A stretch of DNA of 64,000 bases from contig DAOTXR010000083.1 in NCBI GenBank assembly GCA_034435375.1, forward strand, positions 1 to 64,000, read 5' to 3'. Origin of the DNA: DAOTXR01 sp034435375. GTDB taxonomy: Bacteria > Chloroflexota > Anaerolineae > Aggregatilineales > UBA3940. Shown here in pieces: positions 8,508 through 17,219 of the stretch. The notes beneath the pieces were generated by a model. That model saw nothing but the letters and a program-made list of their open reading frames with translations. It did not search any database and was not told where the DNA came from. Every line of letters begins with the position of its first letter. Positions within the stretch are counted from its first letter, which is position 1. The position numbers and the translations under genes are program-made.

Positions 8508-9608
8508 GTGTCTGATGAGATGACGATCCTCACAGTAAAAGATTTGACGGTGTACTTCCCGATCGCGCAGGGGGTCGTCTTCCAAAGACACATCGGCGAT
8601 GTCAGGGCGGTGGATGGGGTAAGCCTGTCGATTAATCGTGGTGAAACGTTAGGCCTGGTTGGGGAATCAGGCTGCGGCAAAACGACCACCGGGTTGGCTA
8701 TCATGCAGCTTGTCAGAGCAACCGGCGGTGAGGTCTGGTTCGAAGGGCATCCACTATACAAGATGAACCAAGGCGCACGTCGTGAACTGTGCCGGCGTAT
8801 GCAGATGATCTTCCAGGACCCCTATGCGTCGCTGAACCCGCGCATGACCATTGGTAATATCATAGCGGACCCGTTGCGGGTAGATGGTTCGCTGCCCAGA
8901 GGAGCCATCAAGGCCCGTGTACGACAATTGTTGGAAAGCGTTCACCTCGATCCGGCAATGGTCAACCGCTACCCTTATCAGCTTTCAGGCGGGCAGAGGC
9001 AACGTGTCGGAATCGCCCGAGCGCTGGCCCTGGAGCCATCCTTCATCATATGTGATGAACCTGTGTCGGCTCTGGATGTGTCAGTTCAGGCCCAGATTCT
9101 CAACCTGCTGGAAGAATTGCAGCGCGAGTATAACCTGACATACCTGTTTATCTCCCATGATCTGGCCGTCGTGCGCTACATCAGCAACCGTGTGGCGGTG
9201 ATGTACTTGGGCAAAATCGTGGAGATGGCAGACTCGGAGTCGCTTTATGCCGACCCGCAGCATCCCTACACCCAAGCCTTGCTGGCGGCAGTGCATACAC
9301 CCAACCCGCGCACTGAACGGCAGCGGCAGCGCATAGTGCTGAAGGGAGATGTGCCCAGCCCAGTCAGTCCGTCAAAGGGCTGTAACTTCTGCACACGCTG
9401 TCCCACCGCTATTGACATTTGCCGTGAGGTTGCACCCGACTATCGGGAAATACGTCCGGGCCACTGGGCGGCCTGCCACTTGCTTAAAACCCAGGGGAAG
9501 ACATCAACCAGCCCGTCAGCATTGGGGTCAGGAGAGCTGCTACTGGCCGTCTACCAATCCAGCTTATTGAAACAAGATCGAACAGGCGACGAGATCGAGG
9601 AGGTGTAA
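8508..9608 (+). CDS. Peptide/opine-type ABC importer ATP-binding protein (OppF/DppF-like)
   Basis: Second ATPase of the importer, 366 residues. Walker A GESGCGKT, signature LSGGQRQRVGIARAL and Walker B FIICDEPVSALDVS are present, and the OppF tail has CNFCTRCPTAIDIC. I take the GTG at 8508 with AGAGGG upstream; an ATG at 8520 is an alternative that loses four residues. The QRQ in the signature and the 'HDLAVVRYI' switch region are of the DppF kind. The final 35 residues extend beyond the usual DppF end and show no motif. Confidence 0.9.
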   Translation: MSDEMTILTVKDLTVYFPIAQGVVFQRHIGDVRAVDGVSLSINRGETLGLVGESGCGKTTTGLAIMQLVRATGGEVWFEGHPLYKMNQGARRELCRRMQMIFQDPYASLNPRMTIGNIIADPLRVDGSLPRGAIKARVRQLLESVHLDPAMVNRYPYQLSGGQRQRVGIARALALEPSFIICDEPVSALDVSVQAQILNLLEELQREYNLTYLFISHDLAVVRYISNRVAVMYLGKIVEMADSESLYADPQHPYTQALLAAVHTPNPRTERQRQRIVLKGDVPSPVSPSKGCNFCTRCPTAIDICREVAPDYREIRPGHWAACHLLKTQGKTSTSPSALGSGELLLAVYQSSLLKQDRTGDEIEEV

Positions 9609-9675
9609 GAGGACAAACACGGGGATGTTTCTGCAGTCTAACCGTACACGACCCTCTATAGCTTGGAGGAGAATC

Positions 9676-11418
9676 ATGAACCTATCTAGGTGGATCACAT
9701 TGTTCGGGCTGGTGGTGATTGTGTTGGCGCTGAATGCCTGCGGCGGCCGGGCCGTCCCCTCAGGGGCCGAAGAAGCTCCTGAGGAAGCTGCGTCCGAAGG
9801 TGCCATTCCCAGCGGTGGTACTATCAACTACACTAATCTGGAACCGGCCACACTTAACCCGTACCTCCGGCCTGAGGCGATTGCCTGGCAGGCTGTCGCG
9901 CTGGTATCCACCGGCCTTGTCGATATGACCTCCGAGGGTGAATGGGTGCTGGAGCTGGCGGAAGAGTTCCCTAGCGAGGAAAATGGCACCCTGGAAGTTA
10001 CCGAGGGCGGGCTTGTCGTGACCTGGAAGCTGCGTGAAGGCCTGAAATGGTCGGATGGCTCTCCGCTGACCTCAGACGACCTACTGTTCACCTGGGAGGT
10101 GTGCAGCAACTCGCAGAGTGGCTGCGCCATCAACGCCGGTTTCGACAAGATCGAGCAGATCGAAACACCCGATGAGCAGACTGCCATCGTGCATTACTCG
10201 GAGATGTATCCGGCCTGGATAGCGCAGTTCCGCAATGGCATCCTACCCCGTAGCGGCACTGGCAGCCCGGAGGATATGCTCAACTGGGAATGGAACCGCA
10301 CCGTGAACCCCACGAACGGCCCATTCATCGTTGAAGAGTGGATTGCTGCGGATCACATCACCTTTGTGCGCAACCCGTACTATTGGGAGGCGGGCAAGCC
10401 TTATCTTGACCAGATCAACTGGCTGATTGTCCCCGACCTGGAGGTGCAGCGCCAGATGCTGATGGGCGGCGAATCCGATCTGGATGTGTGGGTCGCAGGT
10501 GAGCCGCAGGTGATCGAGACTGCTGAGGCGGGCTTCACACTGGGCGGCGGCACAACCTCCTTCTGGAATCGCATTCAGTTCAACTTGTGGAATCCAGAGG
10601 ACCTCACCCAGCCTCACCCACTGCTCGGCGACGTGCGCGTTCGCAAAGCGATCCTCATGGCTATTGACCGCGAGGCCGTGACCTACAACTGGAGCGTGGA
10701 AGGCCTGTACGAGCCAACATTGATGACCGCGCTTTACGATCTATGGCCACAGTTCGCCTGCAACATGGAGCCATATCCCTACGACAAAGAGGCAGCCCGC
10801 GCGCTGCTCGACGAGGCAGGCTGGACCGATCAAGACGGCGATGGCATACGTGAGTGCCACGGCTGCCAGACCGCCGAGGATGGCACCCCGCTCCGCCTGC
10901 GGGTGAGTACCTATGCCAACTGGGGGCAAGAGGACAACGAACTTGTGATGGTTGAGGAACTAAAGGACGTTGGCATTGACCTGTACCTCCAGAACTACGA
11001 GGCCACTGTCATGTACAGCAGTTGGGCAGATGGCTCATTCATGTACCGCGGCGACTTTGACGTGTTGTGGTGGGACCATGACCCAGGTATGCCCGATCCC
11101 CAGTTCCGTACCGAGAGCTTCTACACCTCGTGGAACATCCCGACAGAGACGAATCCGACAGGGATGAACATGTCGCGCATTGCCGATGACGAGATTGACG
11201 AGTGGACAAGAGAGGCCGGTGCGACTATTAACACCGAGCGGCGGCGCGAACTGTACTGCATGATCGCCGACAAGATCTACCATGAATATGTGTCTGAGAG
11301 TGTGCACGGCGTCTTGCCGAACTTCGCGTTCTCCAATCCGAAACTCAAAGGCTGGTCGGTTAACGAACTGTTTGCGCCAGCCGGTTGGGACGCCGAGGAC
11401 TGGTATCTCGAGCCGTAA
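9676..11418 (+). CDS. Peptide-type ABC importer substrate-binding lipoprotein (family 5)
   Basis: Extracytoplasmic binding protein, 580 residues. A signal peptide of the lipoprotein type ends in the lipobox LALNAC with the acylated cysteine at residue 22, followed by an acidic linker. The SBP_bac_5 core is clear: TLNPYLRPEAI, LREGLKWSDGSPLTSDDLLF, GPFIVEEWIAADHITFVRNP and DVRVRKAILMAIDREAV. A strong ribosome site GGAGGAG lies 5 bases upstream of ATG 9676. It delivers the ligand to the permease pair encoded immediately downstream; the hairpin at 11437-11471 may balance its expression against them. Confidence 0.92.
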   Translation: MNLSRWITLFGLVVIVLALNACGGRAVPSGAEEAPEEAASEGAIPSGGTINYTNLEPATLNPYLRPEAIAWQAVALVSTGLVDMTSEGEWVLELAEEFPSEENGTLEVTEGGLVVTWKLREGLKWSDGSPLTSDDLLFTWEVCSNSQSGCAINAGFDKIEQIETPDEQTAIVHYSEMYPAWIAQFRNGILPRSGTGSPEDMLNWEWNRTVNPTNGPFIVEEWIAADHITFVRNPYYWEAGKPYLDQINWLIVPDLEVQRQMLMGGESDLDVWVAGEPQVIETAEAGFTLGGGTTSFWNRIQFNLWNPEDLTQPHPLLGDVRVRKAILMAIDREAVTYNWSVEGLYEPTLMTALYDLWPQFACNMEPYPYDKEAARALLDEAGWTDQDGDGIRECHGCQTAEDGTPLRLRVSTYANWGQEDNELVMVEELKDVGIDLYLQNYEATVMYSSWADGSFMYRGDFDVLWWDHDPGMPDPQFRTESFYTSWNIPTETNPTGMNMSRIADDEIDEWTREAGATINTERRRELYCMIADKIYHEYVSESVHGVLPNFAFSNPKLKGWSVNELFAPAGWDAEDWYLEP

Positions 11419-11436
11419 CGACATGAGCTGATGGCA

Positions 11437-11471
11437 CTCAGGCCAGGGCGGCTATGGCCCCCTGGCCTGAG
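11437..11471. repeat. Intercistronic hairpin between binding-protein and permease genes
   Basis: A perfect 12-base stem (CTCAGGCCAGGG at 11437-11448 pairing with CCCTGGCCTGAG at 11460-11471) closes an 11-base loop. No T-run follows, so it is not a standard terminator. Its position after the binding-protein gene fits the common role of stabilising the upstream mRNA segment so that more binding protein than permease is made. The 14-base right side resembles that of the palindrome at 17040-17063. Confidence 0.6.
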
Positions 11472-11487
11472 GACGAGGAATTCGATC

Positions 11488-12462
11488 ATGTTGCAATACA
11501 TCGTGCGGCGGTTGCTTCAGGCAGTTCCACTTCTGTTGCTGGTGAGCCTTGTCATGTTCTTTGTGTTGAGGTTAGTGCCAGGCGGCCCGCTGGCGGTCTA
11601 CGCCCGTGGGCAGACCAGTCCCGAAGCACTGGCGCAGCTCCGCCAGAGGTTAGGCCTTGACCAGCCGCTTATCGTGCAGTACCTCCGCTGGCTGGTGCAA
11701 GCTGTGCAAGGTGACCTGGGCAACTCGTATCAGACGGGCCGTCCTGTCACCGTGGAGATAGTTGACCGCCTCGGCCCGACCGTGTATCTGATAGGCAGCA
11801 CGTTCCTCGTGGTGTTGATCATCAGCGTACTCGTGGGGGTGCTTTCCGCCGTTAGACAATACTCACTGGTTGACATCGGCGCTACGACCCTGACGTTCAT
11901 CGGTCAGGCCCTGCCAGTCTTTTGGGTGGGCCTGATGCTGATCCTGATCTTCTTTAGCTGGCTAAAGCACCCCGTAACAGGGAAGCCACTATTGCCCGCC
12001 AGTGGCATGTATACAGTAGGAGCGGGTTTCAACCTGTGGGATTGGCTGTTACACCTGATCCTCCCGATGATCACGCTTGGGTTGGGGTGGGTGTCCTGGT
12101 ACTCGCGTTACCTGCGGGCCAGCATGCTGGATGTTGTCCACGAGGACTACATCCGAACGGCGCGCGCCAAAGGGTTGACGGAGTTCAAGGTGATCTTCAA
12201 GCATGCGCTGAAGAACGCGGCGATCCCATTGGTCACTCTCGTCGCGCTTGACTTACCTGCACTATTTGGCGGCTCGTTGTTTGTCGAGATCATCTTCAGT
12301 TGGCCTGGTATGGGACGACTGTTTTATCGCGCCGTCGAGCTGCGTGACTATCCGATTCTCATGGGCACAATCCTTATCGTTGCTGTGATGATGGTGGTCG
12401 CCAACCTGATCGCAGATATCCTTTATGCTTATCTCGATCCGCGCATACGGTATGAGGCATAG
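11488..12462 (+). CDS. Peptide-type ABC importer permease (OppB/DppB-like)
   Basis: Integral membrane subunit of 324 residues with about six helices. It begins MLQYIVRRLLQAVPLLLLVS, the typical DppB start, and has the cytoplasmic EAA loop around YIRTARAKGLTEFKVIFKHA. The C-terminal LFGGSLFVEIIFSWPGMGRL segment is also characteristic. ATG 11488 is preceded by GAGGA with 8-base spacing. It pairs with the second permease, which begins 9 bases after this stop codon. Confidence 0.92.
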   Translation: MLQYIVRRLLQAVPLLLLVSLVMFFVLRLVPGGPLAVYARGQTSPEALAQLRQRLGLDQPLIVQYLRWLVQAVQGDLGNSYQTGRPVTVEIVDRLGPTVYLIGSTFLVVLIISVLVGVLSAVRQYSLVDIGATTLTFIGQALPVFWVGLMLILIFFSWLKHPVTGKPLLPASGMYTVGAGFNLWDWLLHLILPMITLGLGWVSWYSRYLRASMLDVVHEDYIRTARAKGLTEFKVIFKHALKNAAIPLVTLVALDLPALFGGSLFVEIIFSWPGMGRLFYRAVELRDYPILMGTILIVAVMMVVANLIADILYAYLDPRIRYEA

Positions 12463-12471
12463 GGGGTATGT

Positions 12472-13401
12472 ATGGTAGAGCAAGCATTAGTCGCAGACAG
12501 TGCGGAATGGCAAGTCCCCGAACAAGAGATCATGCTCCAGATTGTGTGGCGCAACTTCCGACGTCACCCAATGGGGTTGTTCGGTGTGGCGTTGCTATTG
12601 TTGATCATATTGGTAGCTGTTTTTGCCCCACTTTCCCCATATGATCCTGACGCCCTGGATAACTCAAACCGCTGGCAGCTCCCGTCCTGGGAGCACCCTT
12701 TTGGGACCGACAAAAACGGGCGCGATATCCTGACTCGTGTGGCGTATGGCGGTCGTGTATCGCTGATGGTCGGCATCCTAGCGATGACCACCGCATCGCT
12801 CTTGGGGATACTCATTGGGGGGATTGCCGGATTCTATGGCGGTGTTGTTGACAATGTATTGATGCGTCTGACAGATTTCTTCTTCAGTTTTCCGCAGTTG
12901 TTCGTGCTGTTGTTTCTGTCCTTCATCCTGCGGGAATCAAACATCACTTTTATGCAGGATGGACTGGGGAACATCATCCTCGTGATTGGGACAACTTCCT
13001 GGATGACAGTGGCGCGCCTTGTGCGGGCGACATTTCTGAAACTCCGCGAGTCGGAGTTCGTGCGGGCGGCCCGCTCGTATGGGGCCAGCGACCTCCACAT
13101 TATCGTCCGCCACATACTGCCCAACGCTATCGGCCCGGTGATTGTCAGCGGCACAATGGGCACGGCCTGGGCGATCCTGACTGAGTCAGGACTGAGCTTC
13201 TTGGGCTACGGCATCCAGCCCCCAACAGCAAGCTGGGGGAATATGCTCCAGGATGCACACACGACAATGGGCGTGTACCCCTGGCAGACATTCTTTCCTG
13301 GTGCCATGATTTTCCTGACAGTGATCGCGTTGAACTATGTGGGCGATGCACTGCGCGACGCGCTTGACCCATACAAGTTCGTAGGGCATATCCGGCAGTA
13401 G
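12472..13401 (+). CDS. Peptide-type ABC importer permease (OppC/DppC-like)
   Basis: Second membrane subunit, 309 residues. The N-terminal OppC region has IVWRNFRRHPMGLFGVALLL then a periplasmic PFGTDKNGRDILTRVAYGGR, both diagnostic of DppC proteins. The EAA loop is FVRAARSYGASDLHIIVRHI. AGGGGG sits about 8 bases upstream of ATG 12472. It completes the importer of two ATPases, one binding protein and two permeases. Confidence 0.92.
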   Translation: MVEQALVADSAEWQVPEQEIMLQIVWRNFRRHPMGLFGVALLLLIILVAVFAPLSPYDPDALDNSNRWQLPSWEHPFGTDKNGRDILTRVAYGGRVSLMVGILAMTTASLLGILIGGIAGFYGGVVDNVLMRLTDFFFSFPQLFVLLFLSFILRESNITFMQDGLGNIILVIGTTSWMTVARLVRATFLKLRESEFVRAARSYGASDLHIIVRHILPNAIGPVIVSGTMGTAWAILTESGLSFLGYGIQPPTASWGNMLQDAHTTMGVYPWQTFFPGAMIFLTVIALNYVGDALRDALDPYKFVGHIRQ

Positions 13402-13425
13402 ACACCAGCTTCGAGGAGGAATTCA

Positions 13426-13914
13426 GTGGCTGAGATTGAACAGGCAGATCTACACACTGGCGGTGTGGCGTTCACCAAGCAGGAGATCGACCGGATCCTA
13501 GCGCAGCCGATTATAGCGCGGGTTGCCACGACCGGTTCAGATATGCAGCCCCACGTTGTGCCGGTGTGGTTCTGGTGGGACGGCGAGAATTTGTTCTTTG
13601 AGACCGGAATCAACTTCCAGAAGGCGCGCAACCTACGGGAGAACCCGAAGTGTGCCGTGATTGTGGACGACACTCAGGGCGGATTGCGATTCTGGGGCAT
13701 CTTTATGCAGGGCGATGTCGAGCTTATCACCGAGCCGGAGGACTGGGTACGTGACCTCGTGCGGCGCATCTACCTCAGGTATCTCGGCCAGGAGGGCATT
13801 CAGGCGCCCACTCCGCAGACCATGATCAACAGCAAGCATGTGATCATTAAGTTCACCCCCAGGCGAATCATCACCTGGAACGAAACCAGACACAGTATCG
13901 CGCCGATTGGCTGA
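13426..13914 (+). CDS. Pyridoxamine 5'-phosphate oxidase-like FMN/F420 split-barrel protein
   Basis: Small flavin-binding split barrel of 162 residues. The segments RVATTGSDMQPHVVPVWFWW, LFFETGINFQKARNLRENP and CAVIVDDTQGGLRFWGIFM match PNPOx-like proteins that bind FMN, haem or F420 and reduce small substrates. GTG 13426 is chosen on the excellent GAGGAGG site 6 bases upstream. Its place between the importer and the hydrolases suggests a reductive or oxidative step in the same pathway; the precise reaction is unknown. Confidence 0.8.
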   Translation: MAEIEQADLHTGGVAFTKQEIDRILAQPIIARVATTGSDMQPHVVPVWFWWDGENLFFETGINFQKARNLRENPKCAVIVDDTQGGLRFWGIFMQGDVELITEPEDWVRDLVRRIYLRYLGQEGIQAPTPQTMINSKHVIIKFTPRRIITWNETRHSIAPIG

Positions 13915-13920
13915 CGAACG

Positions 13921-14913
13921 ATGAGTAAACCAACCATGCCTGCCGCCGAGCAGGTCTCCGCGCTGCCCAACCTGACGGCCCTTCCGTCCGCCAGCCGCCA
14001 CAGTTATCTGCTCCAGGTGACACCCATGGCAGACGGCACGCGGCTGTGTCTCCCCGTGAACGTCTTGATCGGGGAGCACAGCGGCCCGACTCTGCTCATG
14101 GTAGCTGGCGTGCACGGCAACGAGTATGAGGGGATCATGGCTCAACTCGAACTGTGGGAGGAGCTTGCACCAGAGGAGATCAGCGGTGTGGTGCTCATGG
14201 TGCCGGTCGCCAATCCTCCTGCCTTCCGCGCTGGATTCCGCCGCAATCCTGAGGATATGATCGACATGAACCGCGCCTTCCCCGGTCGGATGGATGGCGC
14301 TGTCACCGAGCAGCTTGCCTATCGCCTCTATCATGATGTCGCCACGAGGGCCGACATGGTGCTTTCGATGCACGGCTGGATGCATGGCGCACTCGTCCTG
14401 CCCTACGTGGAGTACCCGCGTGGGATGCCAACTACTGGCGCAGCCCGGTCAGCCGCACGCATCTTCGGGCCATCCTACATCGAGGGCCTCGACTGGCATC
14501 CCGGCCTGCTGGTCGCCGCCTGTACACAGGCAGGCATCCCTGCCATCGAGCCTGAGATTGGGGGGTTGGCATGCACGATGCCGGAACGCCGGGCGCAATA
14601 CAAGCAGGGGACGTACAACCTGATGCGTCACCTGGGGATGCTGCCCGGTGAAGTCCAAGTGCCAGGTGCGGTACAAGAGGTCACGCGGGAAATGCTTTTT
14701 GCTCCGCTCGGCGGCGTGCTCCAGCGGCATAAGGAGCTTGGCGATCCGGTGAGGCCGGGGGGGGCTGTCGCCACGATCCGCGATCTCAATGGTGCCCCGC
14801 TAGCAGTGATTGAGTCGCCCGTCGAGGGGATCGTCGCCGCGCAGTTGTTGACTGCAAAGGTCGATCCGGGCGACCTGGTGGCCGTCATCTTCATGCCGCA
14901 AGAAGGCTCATAG
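13921..14913 (+). CDS. Succinylglutamate desuccinylase/aspartoacylase-family hydrolase
   Basis: Zinc-dependent amidohydrolase of the AstE/AspA (M14-like) family, 330 residues. Zinc ligands are visible as His and Glu in AGVHGNEYEG and His in VLSMHGW; the family also shows DMNRAFPG and EPEIGG here. The C-terminal beta domain (SPVEGIVAAQLLTAKVDPGD) is usual. Members hydrolyse N-acyl amino acids; DoeB/EutE of ectoine breakdown belongs here and works with an M24 enzyme (DoeA), a pairing that also occurs in this cluster. It follows the FMN-barrel gene by 6 bases and precedes the oxidase gene by 6 bases. Confidence 0.82.
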   Translation: MSKPTMPAAEQVSALPNLTALPSASRHSYLLQVTPMADGTRLCLPVNVLIGEHSGPTLLMVAGVHGNEYEGIMAQLELWEELAPEEISGVVLMVPVANPPAFRAGFRRNPEDMIDMNRAFPGRMDGAVTEQLAYRLYHDVATRADMVLSMHGWMHGALVLPYVEYPRGMPTTGAARSAARIFGPSYIEGLDWHPGLLVAACTQAGIPAIEPEIGGLACTMPERRAQYKQGTYNLMRHLGMLPGEVQVPGAVQEVTREMLFAPLGGVLQRHKELGDPVRPGGAVATIRDLNGAPLAVIESPVEGIVAAQLLTAKVDPGDLVAVIFMPQEGS

Positions 14914-14919
14914 TAGCAT

Positions 14920-16116
14920 ATGGCTAAAGTCCAGGCCTTTGATGCCATCGTCGTCGGTGGCGGTATCTTTGGGGCAACTTCTGCGCTGGAGTTACAGCAG
15001 CGTGGGCTTCAGGTGGCAGTATTGGATCCCGGCCCTTTGCCTCATCCACTTGCCTCCTCCACCGACATCAGCAAGGTGGTGCGCATTGAGTATGCAGACG
15101 ATGCCACCTACGCACGGCTGGCTGAACGTTCGCGTGAGGGCTGGCTTGCCTGGAATGGCTGGTTTGGGGAAGACCTCTACCATGAAGTTGGCCTGATCAT
15201 GCTGACGAGCGCCCCGATGAAGCCGGGCGAATATGAGTTCGAGAACTACCAGTCATTGATACGACGCGGCTACCATGTTGACCGGCTGGACGGTGAGCGG
15301 ATCGCAGCGCGTTACCCCGCCTTCAACGCAGATCACTACGCTGACGGCTATTTCCACAGTCAGGCTGGCTACGTCGAGAGTGGGAAGGTGGTGGCGTCGC
15401 TGCTGGTAAAGGCCCAGGCTGCTGGAGTTTCCGTGATGCCCGGCCACACAGTAACCAAGATAACAACCTCTGGGCAGCGAGTCACGGGCGTTACAACCGC
15501 AGAAGGCGCGACTTACACGGCTGAACACGTGGTGATCGCTGCCGGGGCGTGGACGCCATATCTGGTGCCGGAGCTTCAGCCCTACATGCGCTCGGTAGGG
15601 ATGCCAGTGTTCCACCTCCAACCAGAGGAGCCAGCGCTGTTCGAGGTGCCAAGGTTCACAGTCTTCAGCGCCGACGTGACGCGCACCGGCTGGTACGGTT
15701 TCCCATTGCACCCGGTCGCAGGCGTCGTCAAGATCGCCAACCATGGCGTGGGGCTGCCTGTGCATCCCATCCAGGATGAGCGAGTGGTCACCAGGCATGA
15801 GACAGAGCAACTGCGGGCGTGGCTGGCCACATCTATACCGGCTCTCGCAGAGGCCCCCATCGTCTACACGCGCCGCTGCCTGTATTGCGATACCCTCGAT
15901 GAGCACTTCTGGATCGACCGCCACCCTGAAGTGCAGGGGCTTGTTGTCGCTGCCGGCGGGAGCGGTCATGCGTTCAAGTTTGGTCCGTTGATAGGCGGTT
16001 GGGTGGCCGACGCCGTGCAGGGCAGGCCCAACCTGGACCTTCACAAGTTCCGCTGGCGGACGCTTACACCGGGCACTCCGGGTGCAGAGGCCTCTCGTTG
16101 TCGCGATCCGCTTTAG
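14920..16116 (+). CDS. FAD-dependent amine oxidase, monomeric sarcosine oxidase/MTOX family
   Basis: Flavoprotein of 398 residues that should oxidise an N-methyl or secondary amine, releasing formaldehyde or an imine. The dinucleotide fold is AIVVGGGIFGATSALELQQR. The strongest evidence is RRCLYCDTLDEHFWIDRHP, which corresponds to the segment of monomeric sarcosine oxidase that contains the cysteine covalently holding FAD, followed by AAGGSGHAFKFGPLIG. Family alternatives include N-methyltryptophan and pipecolate oxidases. In context, next to a creatininase and a creatinase-like gene, sarcosine is the natural guess. The last 20 residues after HKFRW are poorly conserved. Confidence 0.85.
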   Translation: MAKVQAFDAIVVGGGIFGATSALELQQRGLQVAVLDPGPLPHPLASSTDISKVVRIEYADDATYARLAERSREGWLAWNGWFGEDLYHEVGLIMLTSAPMKPGEYEFENYQSLIRRGYHVDRLDGERIAARYPAFNADHYADGYFHSQAGYVESGKVVASLLVKAQAAGVSVMPGHTVTKITTSGQRVTGVTTAEGATYTAEHVVIAAGAWTPYLVPELQPYMRSVGMPVFHLQPEEPALFEVPRFTVFSADVTRTGWYGFPLHPVAGVVKIANHGVGLPVHPIQDERVVTRHETEQLRAWLATSIPALAEAPIVYTRRCLYCDTLDEHFWIDRHPEVQGLVVAAGGSGHAFKFGPLIGGWVADAVQGRPNLDLHKFRWRTLTPGTPGAEASRCRDPL

Positions 16117-16193
16117 CGATAGTGAGCTGCCAGCGCCGCTGAGCCGGTATTAGCAGTAAACGACCGTTCTGAGACAATAGGGCGAGGAGCATC

Positions 16194-17015
16194 ATGAAAA
16201 AACACCTGTATGCCGAGATGACATCTGAAGAAGTCAATGATGCAGTTCTGGAAGGGCGCGTTGTGTTAATCCCTGTAGGTCAGCTTGAAACGCACGGGCC
16301 ACACCTGCCAATTGACGTTGATGTGGTGCAGGTGGACTATGTCTGCAAGGAGGCTGCCCGCCGCGCGCCGGATGTGTTGGTCACTGCGCCCCCGATCTAC
16401 TATGCCTTCTCTGAACACGTTATGGATTTTCCCGGCACAATGGCAGTTCGTCCTGAGACGCTGATTGCGTATCTGTTTGACATCGGGAACAGCTTTGCCC
16501 GCCAGGGCTTTGAGAAGCTGGTGCTCGTCAATGGGCATGGCAGCAATACCCCCATCTGTCAGGTTGCCACGCGTCGTATCACCAATGAGACATCAGCCTA
16601 CTGCGCGACTTTAACTCACCTCAGCCTGGTCGTTGACGTAATGGCCTCCATCCGCGAATCGGAGGTAGGTGGGATCGCCCACGGCTGCGAGGTGGAGACC
16701 TCCGAGTACATGTTTATCCGTCCTGACCTGGTCAAGAAGGACAAGATCCGAGACGAGTTTGCACCGGACTACCGCCCGTGGCGTGCCGACGACTTCGCGG
16801 TTGAATCTGGGCCAATCCACTTTATGGAATTCTGGAGCCAGCGATCCAAGTCTGGGGTTGAGGGTGCGCCATCGCTTGCCACCCCGGAAAAGGGCGAGCG
16901 TCTGCTCGAGGCGACTATCGAGCGCCTGATCGAGTTCGGCAAGTGGTGGCAGCAGCTTGAATTCCCCCCCCGCACAAATTACACCGTGCGTCGGGATAAG
17001 CCCACAAAGTCATAG
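16194..17015 (+). CDS. Creatininase-family amidohydrolase
   Basis: Metal-dependent cyclic-amide hydrolase, 273 residues. Creatininase ligands are recognisable: Glu and His in GQLETHGPHLP, Asp in IDVDVVQ, His in VNGHGSNTP and Glu in HGCEVETSEYM. ATG 16194 is preceded by GGCGAGGAG. Characterised relatives hydrate creatinine to creatine; others act on formamide-type riboflavin intermediates or mycofactocin, none of which fits here. The presence of sarcosine-oxidase-like and metal-free M24 (creatinase-like) genes in the same cluster favours creatinine or a close analogue. Confidence 0.85.
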   Translation: MKKHLYAEMTSEEVNDAVLEGRVVLIPVGQLETHGPHLPIDVDVVQVDYVCKEAARRAPDVLVTAPPIYYAFSEHVMDFPGTMAVRPETLIAYLFDIGNSFARQGFEKLVLVNGHGSNTPICQVATRRITNETSAYCATLTHLSLVVDVMASIRESEVGGIAHGCEVETSEYMFIRPDLVKKDKIRDEFAPDYRPWRADDFAVESGPIHFMEFWSQRSKSGVEGAPSLATPEKGERLLEATIERLIEFGKWWQQLEFPPRTNYTVRRDKPTKS

Positions 17016-17039
17016 TCAGTAGACTGCAAGCAGGGGCTG

Positions 17040-17063
17040 GACCAGGGGCTTAAGCCCCTGGTC
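17040..17063. repeat. 24-bp perfect palindrome after the creatininase gene
   Basis: The arms GACCAGGGGC and GCCCCTGGTC flank TTAA, giving a 10-base stem with a four-base loop. No T-run follows, so this is more likely an mRNA processing or stabilising hairpin than a terminator. The right side CCCCTGGTCTGAGG (17055-17068) matches CCCCTGGCCTGAGG at 11459-11472 with one difference, indicating a repeated intercistronic element. The rest of the 204-base gap up to 17220 shows no gene. Confidence 0.6.
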
Positions 17064-17219
17064 TGAGGCCCTCTGTGGCTATACTGGCAGTACCTGGCGC
17101 GGGTCTCAGACTGGCGAAGAGGCGGTATGCACAGGTGTGCGTCTCCGCAGTCCGCGCGAGTGTGCTTGCCTCCCGATGCGGACAAGCCTGGAAGTTTATC
17201 GTGGTGAAGGAAGTAGACA

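Noticed and set aside
15253..16044. Minus-strand open frame of 263 codons opposite the sarcosine oxidase-like gene
   Set aside because: Composition is His/Arg/Leu-rich and shows no family; the plus strand encodes a clear flavoprotein.
17040..17063. Rho-independent terminator after the creatininase gene
   Set aside because: The stem is perfect but there is no T-run and the next gene of the same pathway follows on the same strand.
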